The position numbers and the translations under genes were made by a program. A DNA stretch of 64,000 bases, from the NCBI GenBank assembly GCA_947499725.1, contig CANMPK010000003.1, forward strand, positions 372,001-436,000. The letters are read 5' to 3'. This DNA comes from an uncultured Paracoccaceae bacterium. Its GTDB lineage: Bacteria > Pseudomonadota > Alphaproteobacteria > Rhodobacterales > Rhodobacteraceae. Position 1 is the first letter of the stretch. Every line of letters begins with the position of its first letter. This document shows, one piece after another, positions 27,001 to 34,761 of this stretch. Under the pieces are notes generated by a model. It did not search any database and was not told the DNA's origin. It saw only the letters and a program-made list of their open reading frames with translations.

Positions 27001-27036
27001 TTTGGATTGTCCTAATCTCTGATGATGCGGGGAATA

Positions 27037-27095
27037 CGGCGCGTCACAACTCCTCTGAGCACGCGCGCCGAAAAGGCCGCGCTCAGAGGCGAGTT
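27037..27095 (-). promoter_or_regulatory. Mutually exclusive RNA helices of the leu leader
   Basis: On the minus strand AACTCGCCTCTGAGC (27095-27081), which contains the last leader codons, pairs with GCTCAGAGGAGTT (27060-27048). An alternative helix pairs CGGCGCG (27070-27064) with CGCGCCG (27043-27037) and encloses the second arm of the first helix. The two cannot form together. No U-run follows, so the output could be Rho-dependent termination or ribosome access rather than a classical terminator. Confidence 0.5.
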
Positions 27096-27169
27096 AGGAG
27101 TAGGTCTAGGCCACGGGCAAACGGCGCCGGAAGGCGCTGAGCGTGCGTGATATGTGGCTGCGTAGACAT
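27083..27169 (-). CDS. Leucine-rich leader peptide (28 residues) of the cupin-leuA operon
   Basis: The small ORF begins at ATG 27169 and ends at TGA 27083. Near its end it reads G-L-D-L-L-L-T-R-L, with leucine codons CTA, CTA, CTC, CTA and CTC; CTA is normally rare in such GC-rich genomes. A TATAGT -10 candidate (27181-27176) lies six bases before the ATG, so the transcript probably starts at or next to the start codon, as known for the leaderless trpL of Sinorhizobium. No Shine-Dalgarno is visible, in keeping with that. The last codons overlap the first arm of a stable helix, the expected arrangement for ribosome-mediated attenuation by leucine supply. Confidence 0.7.
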   Translation of the reverse strand: MSTQPHITHAQRLPAPFARGLDLLLTRL

Positions 27170-27384
27170 AAAGCGACTATATCGCGGATTCGCGGAATGG
27201 GAAGCTGAAAAAATACACAATCTGAGAGTGTTGAAAATCGGCGTGTTTGGGCATGGATCACACCTCTTGTCTAAATCGGGAGCGCAGCAATAAAAGCTTG
27301 CGAAAACAGGGTTTAAAACCTAGAGATTGGACAGCTTTCCAATTTTGAACGCACATCCGTAAGTAGAATTTTTTGAGGTCATTT

Positions 27385-28152
27385 ATGTTGCGAATTTCTT
27401 GTCTCGTAGGGCTTTCGGCGCTTGTTTTGTCTGGCTGTGCCGCAATTGAGGAAGATAGCGCGGCGGGTGACCAGGCCTTGTACAATGCTTTTCTGGCAGC
27501 GCGGGGTGACTCTGATACTGTGTTTGCCGCTTATTTGGCCGCCAATGGCATTGATCTTGAGGCGCTGCTGGAGCTGGAAGAAGATGGTGAGCTGACGACC
27601 GCAGAGATCGCGGCCTTGTTGCCGACGTTGAGCACGGCGCCAGCGAGCAGTACGGCGCAAATGACAGGGGCCTATAAGATCACGGCGAGCGGCTTGAATA
27701 GTACAATTGCAGGCCGCATTACCATGGATGTTGATTTTGCCGATGGGACCACGTCTGGCGTTTTGCATAATAACTTCCTAGATGCTGATGGCACGGCTGA
27801 CAGCTCTGTTGTGGAATTGGATGGCAACGTAGGATTTAGCGGCAATGTCGACCTGACAGACGGGTTCCATGACGCCAATAACGTGAACTGGCAGGTGCAG
27901 GCCGCAGGCGAGGGCACCTTGGTGGATGCAACGGATACCGCAGAGACATCGACGGACTACCGTTTGGATTTCGATCTGCACGGTGATTTGCTTGATGTGT
28001 CGGCAATGGGTGAAATCGGCGGTGTTGGTGACGTTGGCGATGTCGCCTCTTATGGTGAGATCGATGGCAATATCGATGTGACAAGCGCAGATGACACCAC
28101 GCTGTATGATGTCTCTTCGGGCGAGTATTTTGTTTTCGAACAAGCTGACTGA
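27385..28152 (+). CDS. Lipoprotein with predicted C-terminal beta-barrel, candidate Slam client
   Basis: A 255-residue protein with a lipoprotein signal: ALVLSGC, Cys at residue 18. After a helical acidic region (about 20-90) comes a Gly/Asp/Thr-rich, strand-forming part from MTGAYKITASGLN onward, with DVDFADGTTSGVLHN, NVGFSGNVDL and regular alternation expected of a TbpB-like eight-stranded barrel. ATG 27385 follows TGAGGT; an in-frame TTG four codons earlier is less likely. The next gene, 19 bases downstream, encodes a Slam-type outer-membrane protein. Slam proteins move specific lipoproteins to the cell surface and are usually encoded beside their client. Ligand unknown; strongly acidic overall. 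Confidence 0.72.
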   Translation: MLRISCLVGLSALVLSGCAAIEEDSAAGDQALYNAFLAARGDSDTVFAAYLAANGIDLEALLELEEDGELTTAEIAALLPTLSTAPASSTAQMTGAYKITASGLNSTIAGRITMDVDFADGTTSGVLHNNFLDADGTADSSVVELDGNVGFSGNVDLTDGFHDANNVNWQVQAAGEGTLVDATDTAETSTDYRLDFDLHGDLLDVSAMGEIGGVGDVGDVASYGEIDGNIDVTSADDTTLYDVSSGEYFVFEQAD

Positions 28153-28171
28153 TCAGGGTTGAGGTTTTGCG

Positions 28172-29299
28172 ATGCCTCGGTTGATGGGTTTTCCTGCGTT
28201 GAAGCGTCTTCTGGCGGGGGCATGTTGTCTGTTTGCGAGCACTGTTTCCGCGATGGACAGTGCAACGGCTTTGGCCCATTTCAAGCGCGCGCATCTTGAG
28301 GCGGAAGCGGGTCAGACCAAGCAGGCGCAGCGTCGGCTTGAGTGGTTGTTGCGTGAAGATCGGGAGAGCCTGGTGCGCAGCAAAGCTTATCAGCTGGCTT
28401 TGAGTAAATTGCTGCAAGAGACGCCTTTGTCCTTTTCTTTCACGGCCGGTTTGTCGATTGCGGATAACCCGCGGCGCAGCAGTTCGGCGGATGTGTTTGA
28501 GACGGACTTGGGCAGATTTGACATTGCAAGCGATGATGACGGGGTCGGGTTTGGCTTATCGCTTGGGGCGGATCTGCGGTACCGGCATTCCTATTCTGTT
28601 GGTCGCATCGTCGAGGCGCGTTTGGGGGCCACTGGGCTTGTCCATGAATTTGACGCCTTGCAGTATTTTAAGCCAGAGGTCCGCCTGAGCCATATCTGGC
28701 AGGGCGCTGGACGCAGCTACACAGTGTCGGCCTATCAAAATGCGGGGATCTATCCTGATTTAGAGGGGCGCGATGATCCGGATTATCGCGCCTTGGGGAT
28801 CTCTGCCACGGGGCGTTCTGCTTTGGGGCAGGGGCGCAGTGTCAGTGGTTTTTTGCGGCTGGAAGACCGCCAGTATCAAGAGCTGGAGCATCTGACTGGG
28901 CAGACCTATGGGCTGGGGGGCAGTTATGTGTTGCCAACCCCAGTGGGCGGGCGTGTCACTGTGTCTGGGCAATTGGCACGGGCTGATCTGACGGCGGCGC
29001 ATTATTCTTATTGGTCTGTCGGGGGCAGCGTGGCCTATGCGGATACAACGGCGGGTGGTTTGTCTTGGTCGCTTGGGGCTGGGCAGACTTGGCGGGATTA
29101 TGATGGCCTGTTCACTGCGCTGAGTTATGCGCGTGAAGACCGAGAGGCGCGTGTGTTTATTGGCTTGTCGCATGAAGACATTCATTTCAAAGCCCTGCAG
29201 CCTCGTTTGAATTGTTCTTATTCAAAACAGACCTCGAATGTGGCCCTTTTTCAAAACGATGGGGTCTCTTGTTCGGTTCGGGTCAATCATCGCTTTTAA
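28172..29299 (+). CDS. Surface lipoprotein assembly modifier (Slam, DUF560-type) outer-membrane protein
   Basis: A 375-residue protein. It has a signal peptide (RLLAGACCLFASTVSA), a short helical repeat region (about 28-85, one or two TPR-like helices, shorter than in Neisseria Slam), then a beta-barrel of alternating strands. The C-terminus RLNCSYSKQTSNVALFQND ending in VNHRF shows the SN motif and terminal Phe typical of this family and of BAM-assembled barrels. Slam barrels carry cognate lipoproteins across the outer membrane. The neighbouring upstream lipoprotein is the obvious client. Total length is below the roughly 490 residues of neisserial Slam, because the N-terminal domain is reduced. 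Confidence 0.77.
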   Translation: MPRLMGFPALKRLLAGACCLFASTVSAMDSATALAHFKRAHLEAEAGQTKQAQRRLEWLLREDRESLVRSKAYQLALSKLLQETPLSFSFTAGLSIADNPRRSSSADVFETDLGRFDIASDDDGVGFGLSLGADLRYRHSYSVGRIVEARLGATGLVHEFDALQYFKPEVRLSHIWQGAGRSYTVSAYQNAGIYPDLEGRDDPDYRALGISATGRSALGQGRSVSGFLRLEDRQYQELEHLTGQTYGLGGSYVLPTPVGGRVTVSGQLARADLTAAHYSYWSVGGSVAYADTTAGGLSWSLGAGQTWRDYDGLFTALSYAREDREARVFIGLSHEDIHFKALQPRLNCSYSKQTSNVALFQNDGVSCSVRVNHRF

Positions 29300-29338
29300 G
29301 GGATTGCCGATTTGCTGCGCTGACCTAGATTGTCCTGT

Positions 29339-29998
29339 ATGAAACGCGGATTGATGATTGGTGCCTCGGGCGGAATAGGCGCAGCGATGGCGGCTGTGAT
29401 GGCCCAAGACGGCTATGCGTTGACCTGTTTGTCGCGGTCAGAAGATGGGTTTGACTATGCAGACCCAGATGGTTGCACGGCGGCTTTAGATCGTTTGCAG
29501 GGTGAGTTTGATGTGATCTTTGTCGCCACTGGGGCGTTGAGTGTTGGGGCTGAACGGCCTGAGAAGGCATTGGGCGAGATCTCGGCAGAGGCTTTGGCGG
29601 CGCAGTTTGCTGTGAATACGATTGGGCCCGCTTTGGTGTTGCGCCATGCAAAACGGTTGCTGGCGCGCGATCGGCGGGCGGTGTTTGCGGCTTTGTCGGC
29701 GCGGGTCGGCTCGATTGGAGATAACCGGTTGGGCGGCTGGTATGGGTATCGCGCCTCAAAGGCGGCGCTGAACCAGTTGGTGCATACGGGGGCGATTGAG
29801 CTGGCGCGTAGTCATAAGCAGGCTGTTTGCGTGGCTTTGCATCCGGGCACTGTGGACACCACTTTTACGCAGAACTATCAGGCGCAGAAACATAGCCCTG
29901 CAGAGGCGGCTGCGCATTTGTGGCGTGTTTTGAACGAATTAACCCCCGCTCAGAGCGGGGGCTTTTATGATTGGAAAGGCGAACAGATCGCTTGGTAG
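29339..29998 (+). CDS. Short-chain dehydrogenase/reductase (C-factor/CsgA-like)
   Basis: A 219-residue SDR with the cofactor motif GASGGIGAAMA (about 8-18), the catalytic Ser region ALSARVGSI and YRASK (Y-x3-K). Lack of a long substrate loop and the ATGALSVG segment resemble C-factor-like SDRs. Substrate unknown. ATG 29339 is preferred over an in-frame TTG three codons earlier. An intrinsic-terminator-like hairpin lies inside the coding sequence close to its 3' end, and the stop is four bases from the stop of the convergent MORN gene. Confidence 0.85.
   Translation: MKRGLMIGASGGIGAAMAAVMAQDGYALTCLSRSEDGFDYADPDGCTAALDRLQGEFDVIFVATGALSVGAERPEKALGEISAEALAAQFAVNTIGPALVLRHAKRLLARDRRAVFAALSARVGSIGDNRLGGWYGYRASKAALNQLVHTGAIELARSHKQAVCVALHPGTVDTTFTQNYQAQKHSPAEAAAHLWRVLNELTPAQSGGFYDWKGEQIAW
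29943..29966 (+). terminator. Terminator-like hairpin inside the SDR coding region
   Basis: CCCCCGCT (29943-29950) pairs with AGCGGGGG (29954-29961), followed by CTTTTA. It ends about 30 bases before the SDR stop. With only four bases separating the two convergent genes, the terminator function seems to have been placed within the ORF. Confidence 0.6.
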
Positions 29999-30002
29999 CG
30001 GC

Positions 30003-31421
30003 TTAGTTTTGCTGCACTTCGACAGCGTCTTGCTGTAGCGCGCCGTTTTCCCAGTTGCCTGTCGCCTCTTGGCCAGAAGCGTATTTCATGGTGCCTTCGC
30101 CTTGGCGTTTGCCGGCTTTGAAGAGGCCCTCGTAGACATCGCCATTGGCATAGGTGGCCACACCTTGGCCTTCGATTTCACCGTTCAGCCATGCGCCTGT
30201 GTAGGTGAACCCATCTGGCATTGTGATTGTGCCGGTGCCTTCGCGTTGGCCGTTTAAGAAGTTGCCAGCATAGACCGTGCCATCTGGGTAAGTGGCGGTG
30301 CCTTCGCCATGGCGCTGGCCCTCGGCCCATTGGCCTTCATATTTGTAGCCATCAGAATAGGTCATCACGCCCATGCCGTGGTTCTTGGCGTTTTGGAACT
30401 CACCTTCGTAGACCAGACCATTTGTGTAGGTCGCTTTGCCTGTGCCTTGGATGATGCCGCCCGCCCAGTCGCCTTCGTAGACAGAGCCATCTGGGTAGGT
30501 GATCATGCCTTGGCCATCGGCCAGATCCGCGTTGAATTGGCCCACATAGATGGAGCCATCAGGGTAGGTGACGGTGCCGTTGCCTTGGATTTGGCCAGCC
30601 ATCCAATCGCCTTCGTATTTATAGCCATCTGCGCCGATGAACACGCCTGTGCCTTCACGGCGGTCCGCTTTGAATTCGCCTTCGTAGACATCGCCATTGG
30701 CATAGTTCACGCGGCCGATACCTTGGCGTTGCCCGCCGACCAGCGTGCCCTCGTAGATGTCGCCGTTTGGTTGGGTAAGCTTGCCTTGGCCATCGATTTG
30801 ACCTGCAGCCCATAGGCCTTCGTAGACCAAGCCATCTGGCATGGTCAGCGTGCCTGTGCCTTGACGCTCGCCGGCCACGATTTGGCCGGTGTACACGGCG
30901 CCATCTGGATAGGTGATTTGGCCGTTGCCTTCTTTCACGCCATTGACCCAGTCACCTGCATAGACATAGCCGCCCGGGCTGCGCATGGTGCCGGTGCCAT
31001 CGTGCATGGCGTTTACAAAACCGCCCTCGTAGGTCACGCCATTGGCGTAGACTGCAAGGCCTTGGCCGGTGATCTTACCGTCGAGCCATTCGCCTTCGTA
31101 AGTGCCGCCATCGGCGAAGGTGATTTGACCCACGCCTTCGGGTTTGCCTTTGATGAATTCACCTTCGTAGACAGAGCCATTGGGGAAAGTTGCTTCGCCC
31201 ATGCCGAGGATCTCGCCATCGACCCAGTCGCCCACATAAGTGTAGCCATTGGGCAGGCGGTAGGTGCCGCGCCCATGTTGCAGGCCATCTTTGAAGGTAC
31301 CTTCGTAAACGCCGCCATCATCGTATTGTTTGGTGAGTACGCTGCCGTCTTGCGCCAAAACGCCTTGTGTTCCCAGTGCGAAAAGCGCCGCTGCGAGTGT
31401 AATGGCCTGTGGTGTCTTCAT
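30003..31421 (-). CDS. Secreted MORN-repeat protein with 19 repeats
   Basis: A 472-residue protein with a Sec signal (ITLAAALFALGTQGVLA, cut near residue 23). From residue 39 to the end it consists of contiguous 23-residue MORN units, 18 full and one partial, with consensus YEGxW/FxxGxxxGxGxxxYxDGxx. Units alternate Phe and Trp at position 5, with one break between units 9 and 10. Units 10-18 resemble units 1-9 in order, pointing to duplication of a nine-unit block (31307-30687 and 30686-30066). MORN arrays form extended beta-sheet surfaces that bind proteins or lipids. Location would be periplasmic or extracellular. No partner is evident; neighbours are an SDR and nadE. Confidence 0.9.
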   Translation of the reverse strand: MKTPQAITLAAALFALGTQGVLAQDGSVLTKQYDDGGVYEGTFKDGLQHGRGTYRLPNGYTYVGDWVDGEILGMGEATFPNGSVYEGEFIKGKPEGVGQITFADGGTYEGEWLDGKITGQGLAVYANGVTYEGGFVNAMHDGTGTMRSPGGYVYAGDWVNGVKEGNGQITYPDGAVYTGQIVAGERQGTGTLTMPDGLVYEGLWAAGQIDGQGKLTQPNGDIYEGTLVGGQRQGIGRVNYANGDVYEGEFKADRREGTGVFIGADGYKYEGDWMAGQIQGNGTVTYPDGSIYVGQFNADLADGQGMITYPDGSVYEGDWAGGIIQGTGKATYTNGLVYEGEFQNAKNHGMGVMTYSDGYKYEGQWAEGQRHGEGTATYPDGTVYAGNFLNGQREGTGTITMPDGFTYTGAWLNGEIEGQGVATYANGDVYEGLFKAGKRQGEGTMKYASGQEATGNWENGALQQDAVEVQQN

Positions 31422-31584
31422 GTCTCTGCCCTTAGATGGGAAATCCGTCTAAAACGGTTGGTTTAGCCGAAACTTAGAGCTTTGCACGCTCGCGAGCAAC
31501 GTCTTTTGAAGCTTTGTGCTTTTCCTTGCTCACCGATCTGATAAATCTTGCGCCAGACAGATGCAGCACACAGCAGGAGCCTCT

Positions 31585-33243
31585 ATGTCCGAACGATTTC
31601 GCGTGACACTTGCCCAAGCCAACCCAGTGATGGGGGATATTGCGGGCAATGCGGCCAAAGCCAAAGCGGCTTGGGAAGCTGGTAAAGCGGCTGATGCACA
31701 GCTTGTGGCGCTGCCAGAGCTGTTTATTCTGGGGTATAACCCGCAGGATTTGGTGATGAAGCCCGCGGTTCAGGCCGCCTGTATGGAAGCGATTGAGGCT
31801 TTGGCGGCCGAGTGCGCCGATGGTCCTGCGCTGACGATTGGCGGGCCTTATGCCGAGGGCGATAAGCTGTTTAACGCCTATTTCGTGCTGAATGGTGGCA
31901 AGATCGTCAGCAAACAGCTGAAGCACCACCTGCCGAACTACAATGTGTTTGACGAGGTGCGCCTGTTTGATAGTGGCCCGCTGGGTGGGCCTTATGCGGT
32001 GGGCAACACGCGCATTGGCTCTCCGATTTGCGAAGATGCTTGGTTTGAAGATGTGGCCGAGACCTTGGAAGAAAGTGGGGCGGAGTTCCTGCTGGTGCCC
32101 AATGGCTCGCCTTACTATCGCGACAAGTTTGATCGCCGCATGAGCCATATGGTGGCGCGTGTGATCGAAACTGGGCTGCCGCTAATTTACCTGAATATGG
32201 TCGGTGGTCAGGATGATCAGGTGTTTGACGGGGGATCTTTTGTTTTGAACCCGGGTGGGCATTTGGCCGTGCAATTGCCGGTGTTTGACGAAGAGATCGC
32301 CCATATCGATCTGGTGCGCGGCGAAGATGGCTGGGTCTGTGAGGCTGGGCCAAAGGCTTTGCTGCCGTCTGGCGAAGAGCAAGATTACCGCGTTTGCGTG
32401 GAAGCTTTGCGCGATTACATGGGCAAGACCGGCTTTAAGAAGGTTCTGCTGGGCCTGTCCGGCGGGATTGATTCCGCCATTGTGGCCACGATTGCTGTGG
32501 ACGCCTTGGGCGCGGAAAACGTGCGCTGCGTGATGCTACCGTCTGAATATACCTCGCAAGGGTCGCTGGATGACGCGGAAGACATCGCGAAGCGTTTGGG
32601 TGTGCATTATGATTTCGTGCCGATTGCTGAGGGGCGTCAGGCCATTACCAACACCTTGGCGCCTTTGTTTGCCGGCCTTGAAGAAGGGCTGACCGAAGAG
32701 AATATTCAGTCGCGCCTGCGTGGGCTGTTGTTGATGGCCATGTCCAATAAATTTGGCGAGATGCTGTTGACCACGGGCAATAAATCCGAGGTCGCGGTGG
32801 GCTATGCCACGATCTATGGCGATATGAATGGCGGCTATAACCCGATCAAAGACATGTATAAAACGCGTGTCTTTGAGACTTGCCGCTGGCGCAATGAGAA
32901 CCACCGCGATTGGATGTCTGGCCCTGCGGGTGAGGTTATTCCGGTGTCGATCATCGACAAACCGCCATCCGCTGAATTGCGTCCTGATCAGAAAGACGAA
33001 GACAGCCTGCCGCCGTATGACGTGCTGGATGGTATCCTGCATATGTTGGTGGATGAGGAGAAGTCCGTCGCTGATTGTGTTGAAGCTGGTTATGCGCGGG
33101 AAACCGTCAAGCGGGTGGAGCATTTGCTGTACATCAGCGAATACAAACGCTTCCAATCTGCGCCGGGGGCGCGGTTGTCGAAGAAGGCATTCTGGTCGGA
33201 TCGTCGGTATCCGATTGTGAACCGGTTTCGCGACGATAGCTAA
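31585..33243 (+). CDS. nadE: Glutamine-dependent NAD+ synthetase
   Basis: A 552-residue two-domain enzyme converting nicotinate adenine dinucleotide to NAD+. The N-terminal nitrilase-type glutaminase has the triad E45 (LPELFILGY), K113 (KHHLPNYNVFDE) and C149 (PICEDAW). The C-terminal synthetase has the ATP P-loop GLSGGIDSA and TTGNKSEVAVGYATIYGD. ATG 31585 has AGGAG seven bases upstream; in-frame starts further upstream lack such a site. It is divergent from the MORN gene and ends at a strong terminator. Confidence 0.97.
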   Translation: MSERFRVTLAQANPVMGDIAGNAAKAKAAWEAGKAADAQLVALPELFILGYNPQDLVMKPAVQAACMEAIEALAAECADGPALTIGGPYAEGDKLFNAYFVLNGGKIVSKQLKHHLPNYNVFDEVRLFDSGPLGGPYAVGNTRIGSPICEDAWFEDVAETLEESGAEFLLVPNGSPYYRDKFDRRMSHMVARVIETGLPLIYLNMVGGQDDQVFDGGSFVLNPGGHLAVQLPVFDEEIAHIDLVRGEDGWVCEAGPKALLPSGEEQDYRVCVEALRDYMGKTGFKKVLLGLSGGIDSAIVATIAVDALGAENVRCVMLPSEYTSQGSLDDAEDIAKRLGVHYDFVPIAEGRQAITNTLAPLFAGLEEGLTEENIQSRLRGLLLMAMSNKFGEMLLTTGNKSEVAVGYATIYGDMNGGYNPIKDMYKTRVFETCRWRNENHRDWMSGPAGEVIPVSIIDKPPSAELRPDQKDEDSLPPYDVLDGILHMLVDEEKSVADCVEAGYARETVKRVEHLLYISEYKRFQSAPGARLSKKAFWSDRRYPIVNRFRDDS

Positions 33244-33273
33244 GGGGCGGTCCTAAGGCATTGGTGTTAAAGA

Positions 33274-33303
33274 AAAGCCCTCTCGATGTGAGAGGGCTTT
33301 TCG
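33274..33303. terminator. Bidirectional intrinsic terminator
   Basis: AAAGCCCTCTC (33274-33284) pairs perfectly with GAGAGGGCTTT (33290-33300) around a five-base loop, with T-rich flanks on both strands. It separates nadE from the convergent metallo-hydrolase gene. Confidence 0.92.
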
Positions 33304-33318
33304 GTTTTTGGGGCCAGC

Positions 33319-34242
33319 TTACAGATACAACTGATAGGTCGCTGGAGTGTAGTGGAAGCCGTCGCCCTGGGCCTCGACATAGCCCACACCCGGGAATGGC
33401 ATGTGGTAGCCCACGAAAGGGATATTGTCGGCGGCCATCATGCCCAACAGGCGGCGGCGGGTGGCTGCTGCTGCGGATTTGTCCATGTCAAAGCGGACTT
33501 CCCAATCTGGATGCGCGACGGACCAGATATAGTGGTTGGCAATGTCAGCGCCGAGGATCAGCTGAGAGCCTTCGCTTTCGATGCGGTACGCCATGTGACC
33601 CGGTGTGTGGCCGAAGGCCGCAACCGCAGAGATGCCGCTGGCGACGGTGCCTTGGTCATCCAGCATGGCGAATTTCTCGGCCAGTGGTTTAACCTTGCCG
33701 TTGAAGCCTTGGTTGTCGGACTTGGACCAGAAATCAAATTCCGCCGCGCCGGTGATGTAACGTGCGTTTTTGAAGGTTTCGCCAGCGTCGCCTGCGATGC
33801 CGCCGATGTGGTCGCCGTGCATGTGGGTGAGGACCACTGCATCGACTTGGTCTGCTGTATAGCCAGCCGCTTCTAATGCGCCGGTGATGCCTGCTGGGTT
33901 AAGGCCTGTGTCAAACAGAACCAGCTCAGAGCCGGTGTTCACAACGGTTGGCGTAAAGAAGAACTGCGCCACATCGTTTGGGATATTGGCGGCGGCAGAG
34001 GCTGCGTCAAATTCTGCCTCATCTACGTTTAGGCCAAAGATGCCCTTTGGGTTTTCGACGGCACGGGTGCCTGCCAGCAGCGTGGTCACTTCAAAGGCGC
34101 CCACTTTCATGCGGTTGAACTTGGCAGGGCCAACGCCCAACATGTCTGCGGCGGCCATGGCTGTGTTGCCTTGTGCCAGAACAGGTAGGGCGGCTGTGCC
34201 GGCGAGGAAATGTCTACGAGAAATACGGGGAGCTTTAAGCAT
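33319..34242 (-). CDS. Tat-exported MBL-fold metallo-hydrolase
   Basis: A 307-residue protein with a twin-arginine signal (SRRHFLAGTAALPVLA, residues 8-23). The metallo-beta-lactamase fold follows, with THMHGDHIGG (HxHxDH), a further His in FGHTPGHMAY, Asp in LGADIANH and His in VGYHMPFPG, so a two-metal site looks complete. The overall layout resembles quorum-quenching lactonases and methyl parathion hydrolase-like enzymes. Tat export implies folding with metals in the cytoplasm and action in the periplasm. Substrate unknown. It is divergent from the DUF1801 gene. Confidence 0.87.
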   Translation of the reverse strand: MLKAPRISRRHFLAGTAALPVLAQGNTAMAAADMLGVGPAKFNRMKVGAFEVTTLLAGTRAVENPKGIFGLNVDEAEFDAASAAANIPNDVAQFFFTPTVVNTGSELVLFDTGLNPAGITGALEAAGYTADQVDAVVLTHMHGDHIGGIAGDAGETFKNARYITGAAEFDFWSKSDNQGFNGKVKPLAEKFAMLDDQGTVASGISAVAAFGHTPGHMAYRIESEGSQLILGADIANHYIWSVAHPDWEVRFDMDKSAAAATRRRLLGMMAADNIPFVGYHMPFPGVGYVEAQGDGFHYTPATYQLYL

Positions 34243-34328
34243 CTGAGAATCTCCTTTTTTCAGATAAGCTCAAATATAGTGTAGTTGTGAGACTCTGGCG
34301 GTAGAGTTTTCGTGATCAGGAGGCTGAA

Positions 34329-34757
34329 ATGTCTGACAATAAAACCCAGCCCACAGGCCTTGCGCCGCGTGCGTTTGTGGAAGCGATTGAGCATCCTGTA
34401 CGGCGCGCGGATGGCTTGGTGTTACTGGATCTGTTTGCCGAGGTCAGCGGGTTTGAACCGGTGATGTGGGGACCAACGATTATTGGATATGGTAAGTATC
34501 ACTACGTCTATGACAGCGGGCGCGAGGGCGACTTTTTAGCGACGGGGTTTAGCCCGCGCAAAAGCAATCTGTCGATCTACATCATGCCCGGGTATCAGGA
34601 TTATTCAGGCATTTTGGCGGATTTGGGAAAGCATAAGCTGGGGAAAAGCTGCCTTTATGTGAACAAGCTGGCGGATATTGATCTAGATGTGCTGCGCCGC
34701 TTGATCCGTGTGGGCTTGGATGATCTGCATCAGAAATGGCCGGTGACGGCGGGGTGA
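34329..34757 (+). CDS. DUF1801 (YdhG-like) domain protein
   Basis: A 142-residue soluble protein with the DUF1801 pattern: an early RRADGLVLLDLFAEVSGFEP, then MWGPTIIGYGKYHYVYDSGREGD, FSPRKSNLSIYIMPGYQDY and KSCLYVNKLADIDLDVLRRLI. Function unknown; the fold resembles the frataxin-related YdhG/YjbR type. It is followed after four bases by a signal-peptide-bearing hypothetical gene, so the two may be co-transcribed. Confidence 0.82.
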   Translation: MSDNKTQPTGLAPRAFVEAIEHPVRRADGLVLLDLFAEVSGFEPVMWGPTIIGYGKYHYVYDSGREGDFLATGFSPRKSNLSIYIMPGYQDYSGILADLGKHKLGKSCLYVNKLADIDLDVLRRLIRVGLDDLHQKWPVTAG

Positions 34758-34761
34758 AAGG

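Noticed and set aside
27258-27485. 75-codon minus-strand frame opposite the lipoprotein start
   Set aside because: No ribosome-binding site or motif, and it overlaps the lipobox-encoding start of a convincing plus-strand gene.
30309-30815. Long open frames on the plus strand opposite the MORN gene
   Set aside because: They are by-products of the 69-base coding repeat on the minus strand, repeat with the same period, and lack ribosome-binding sites or family motifs.
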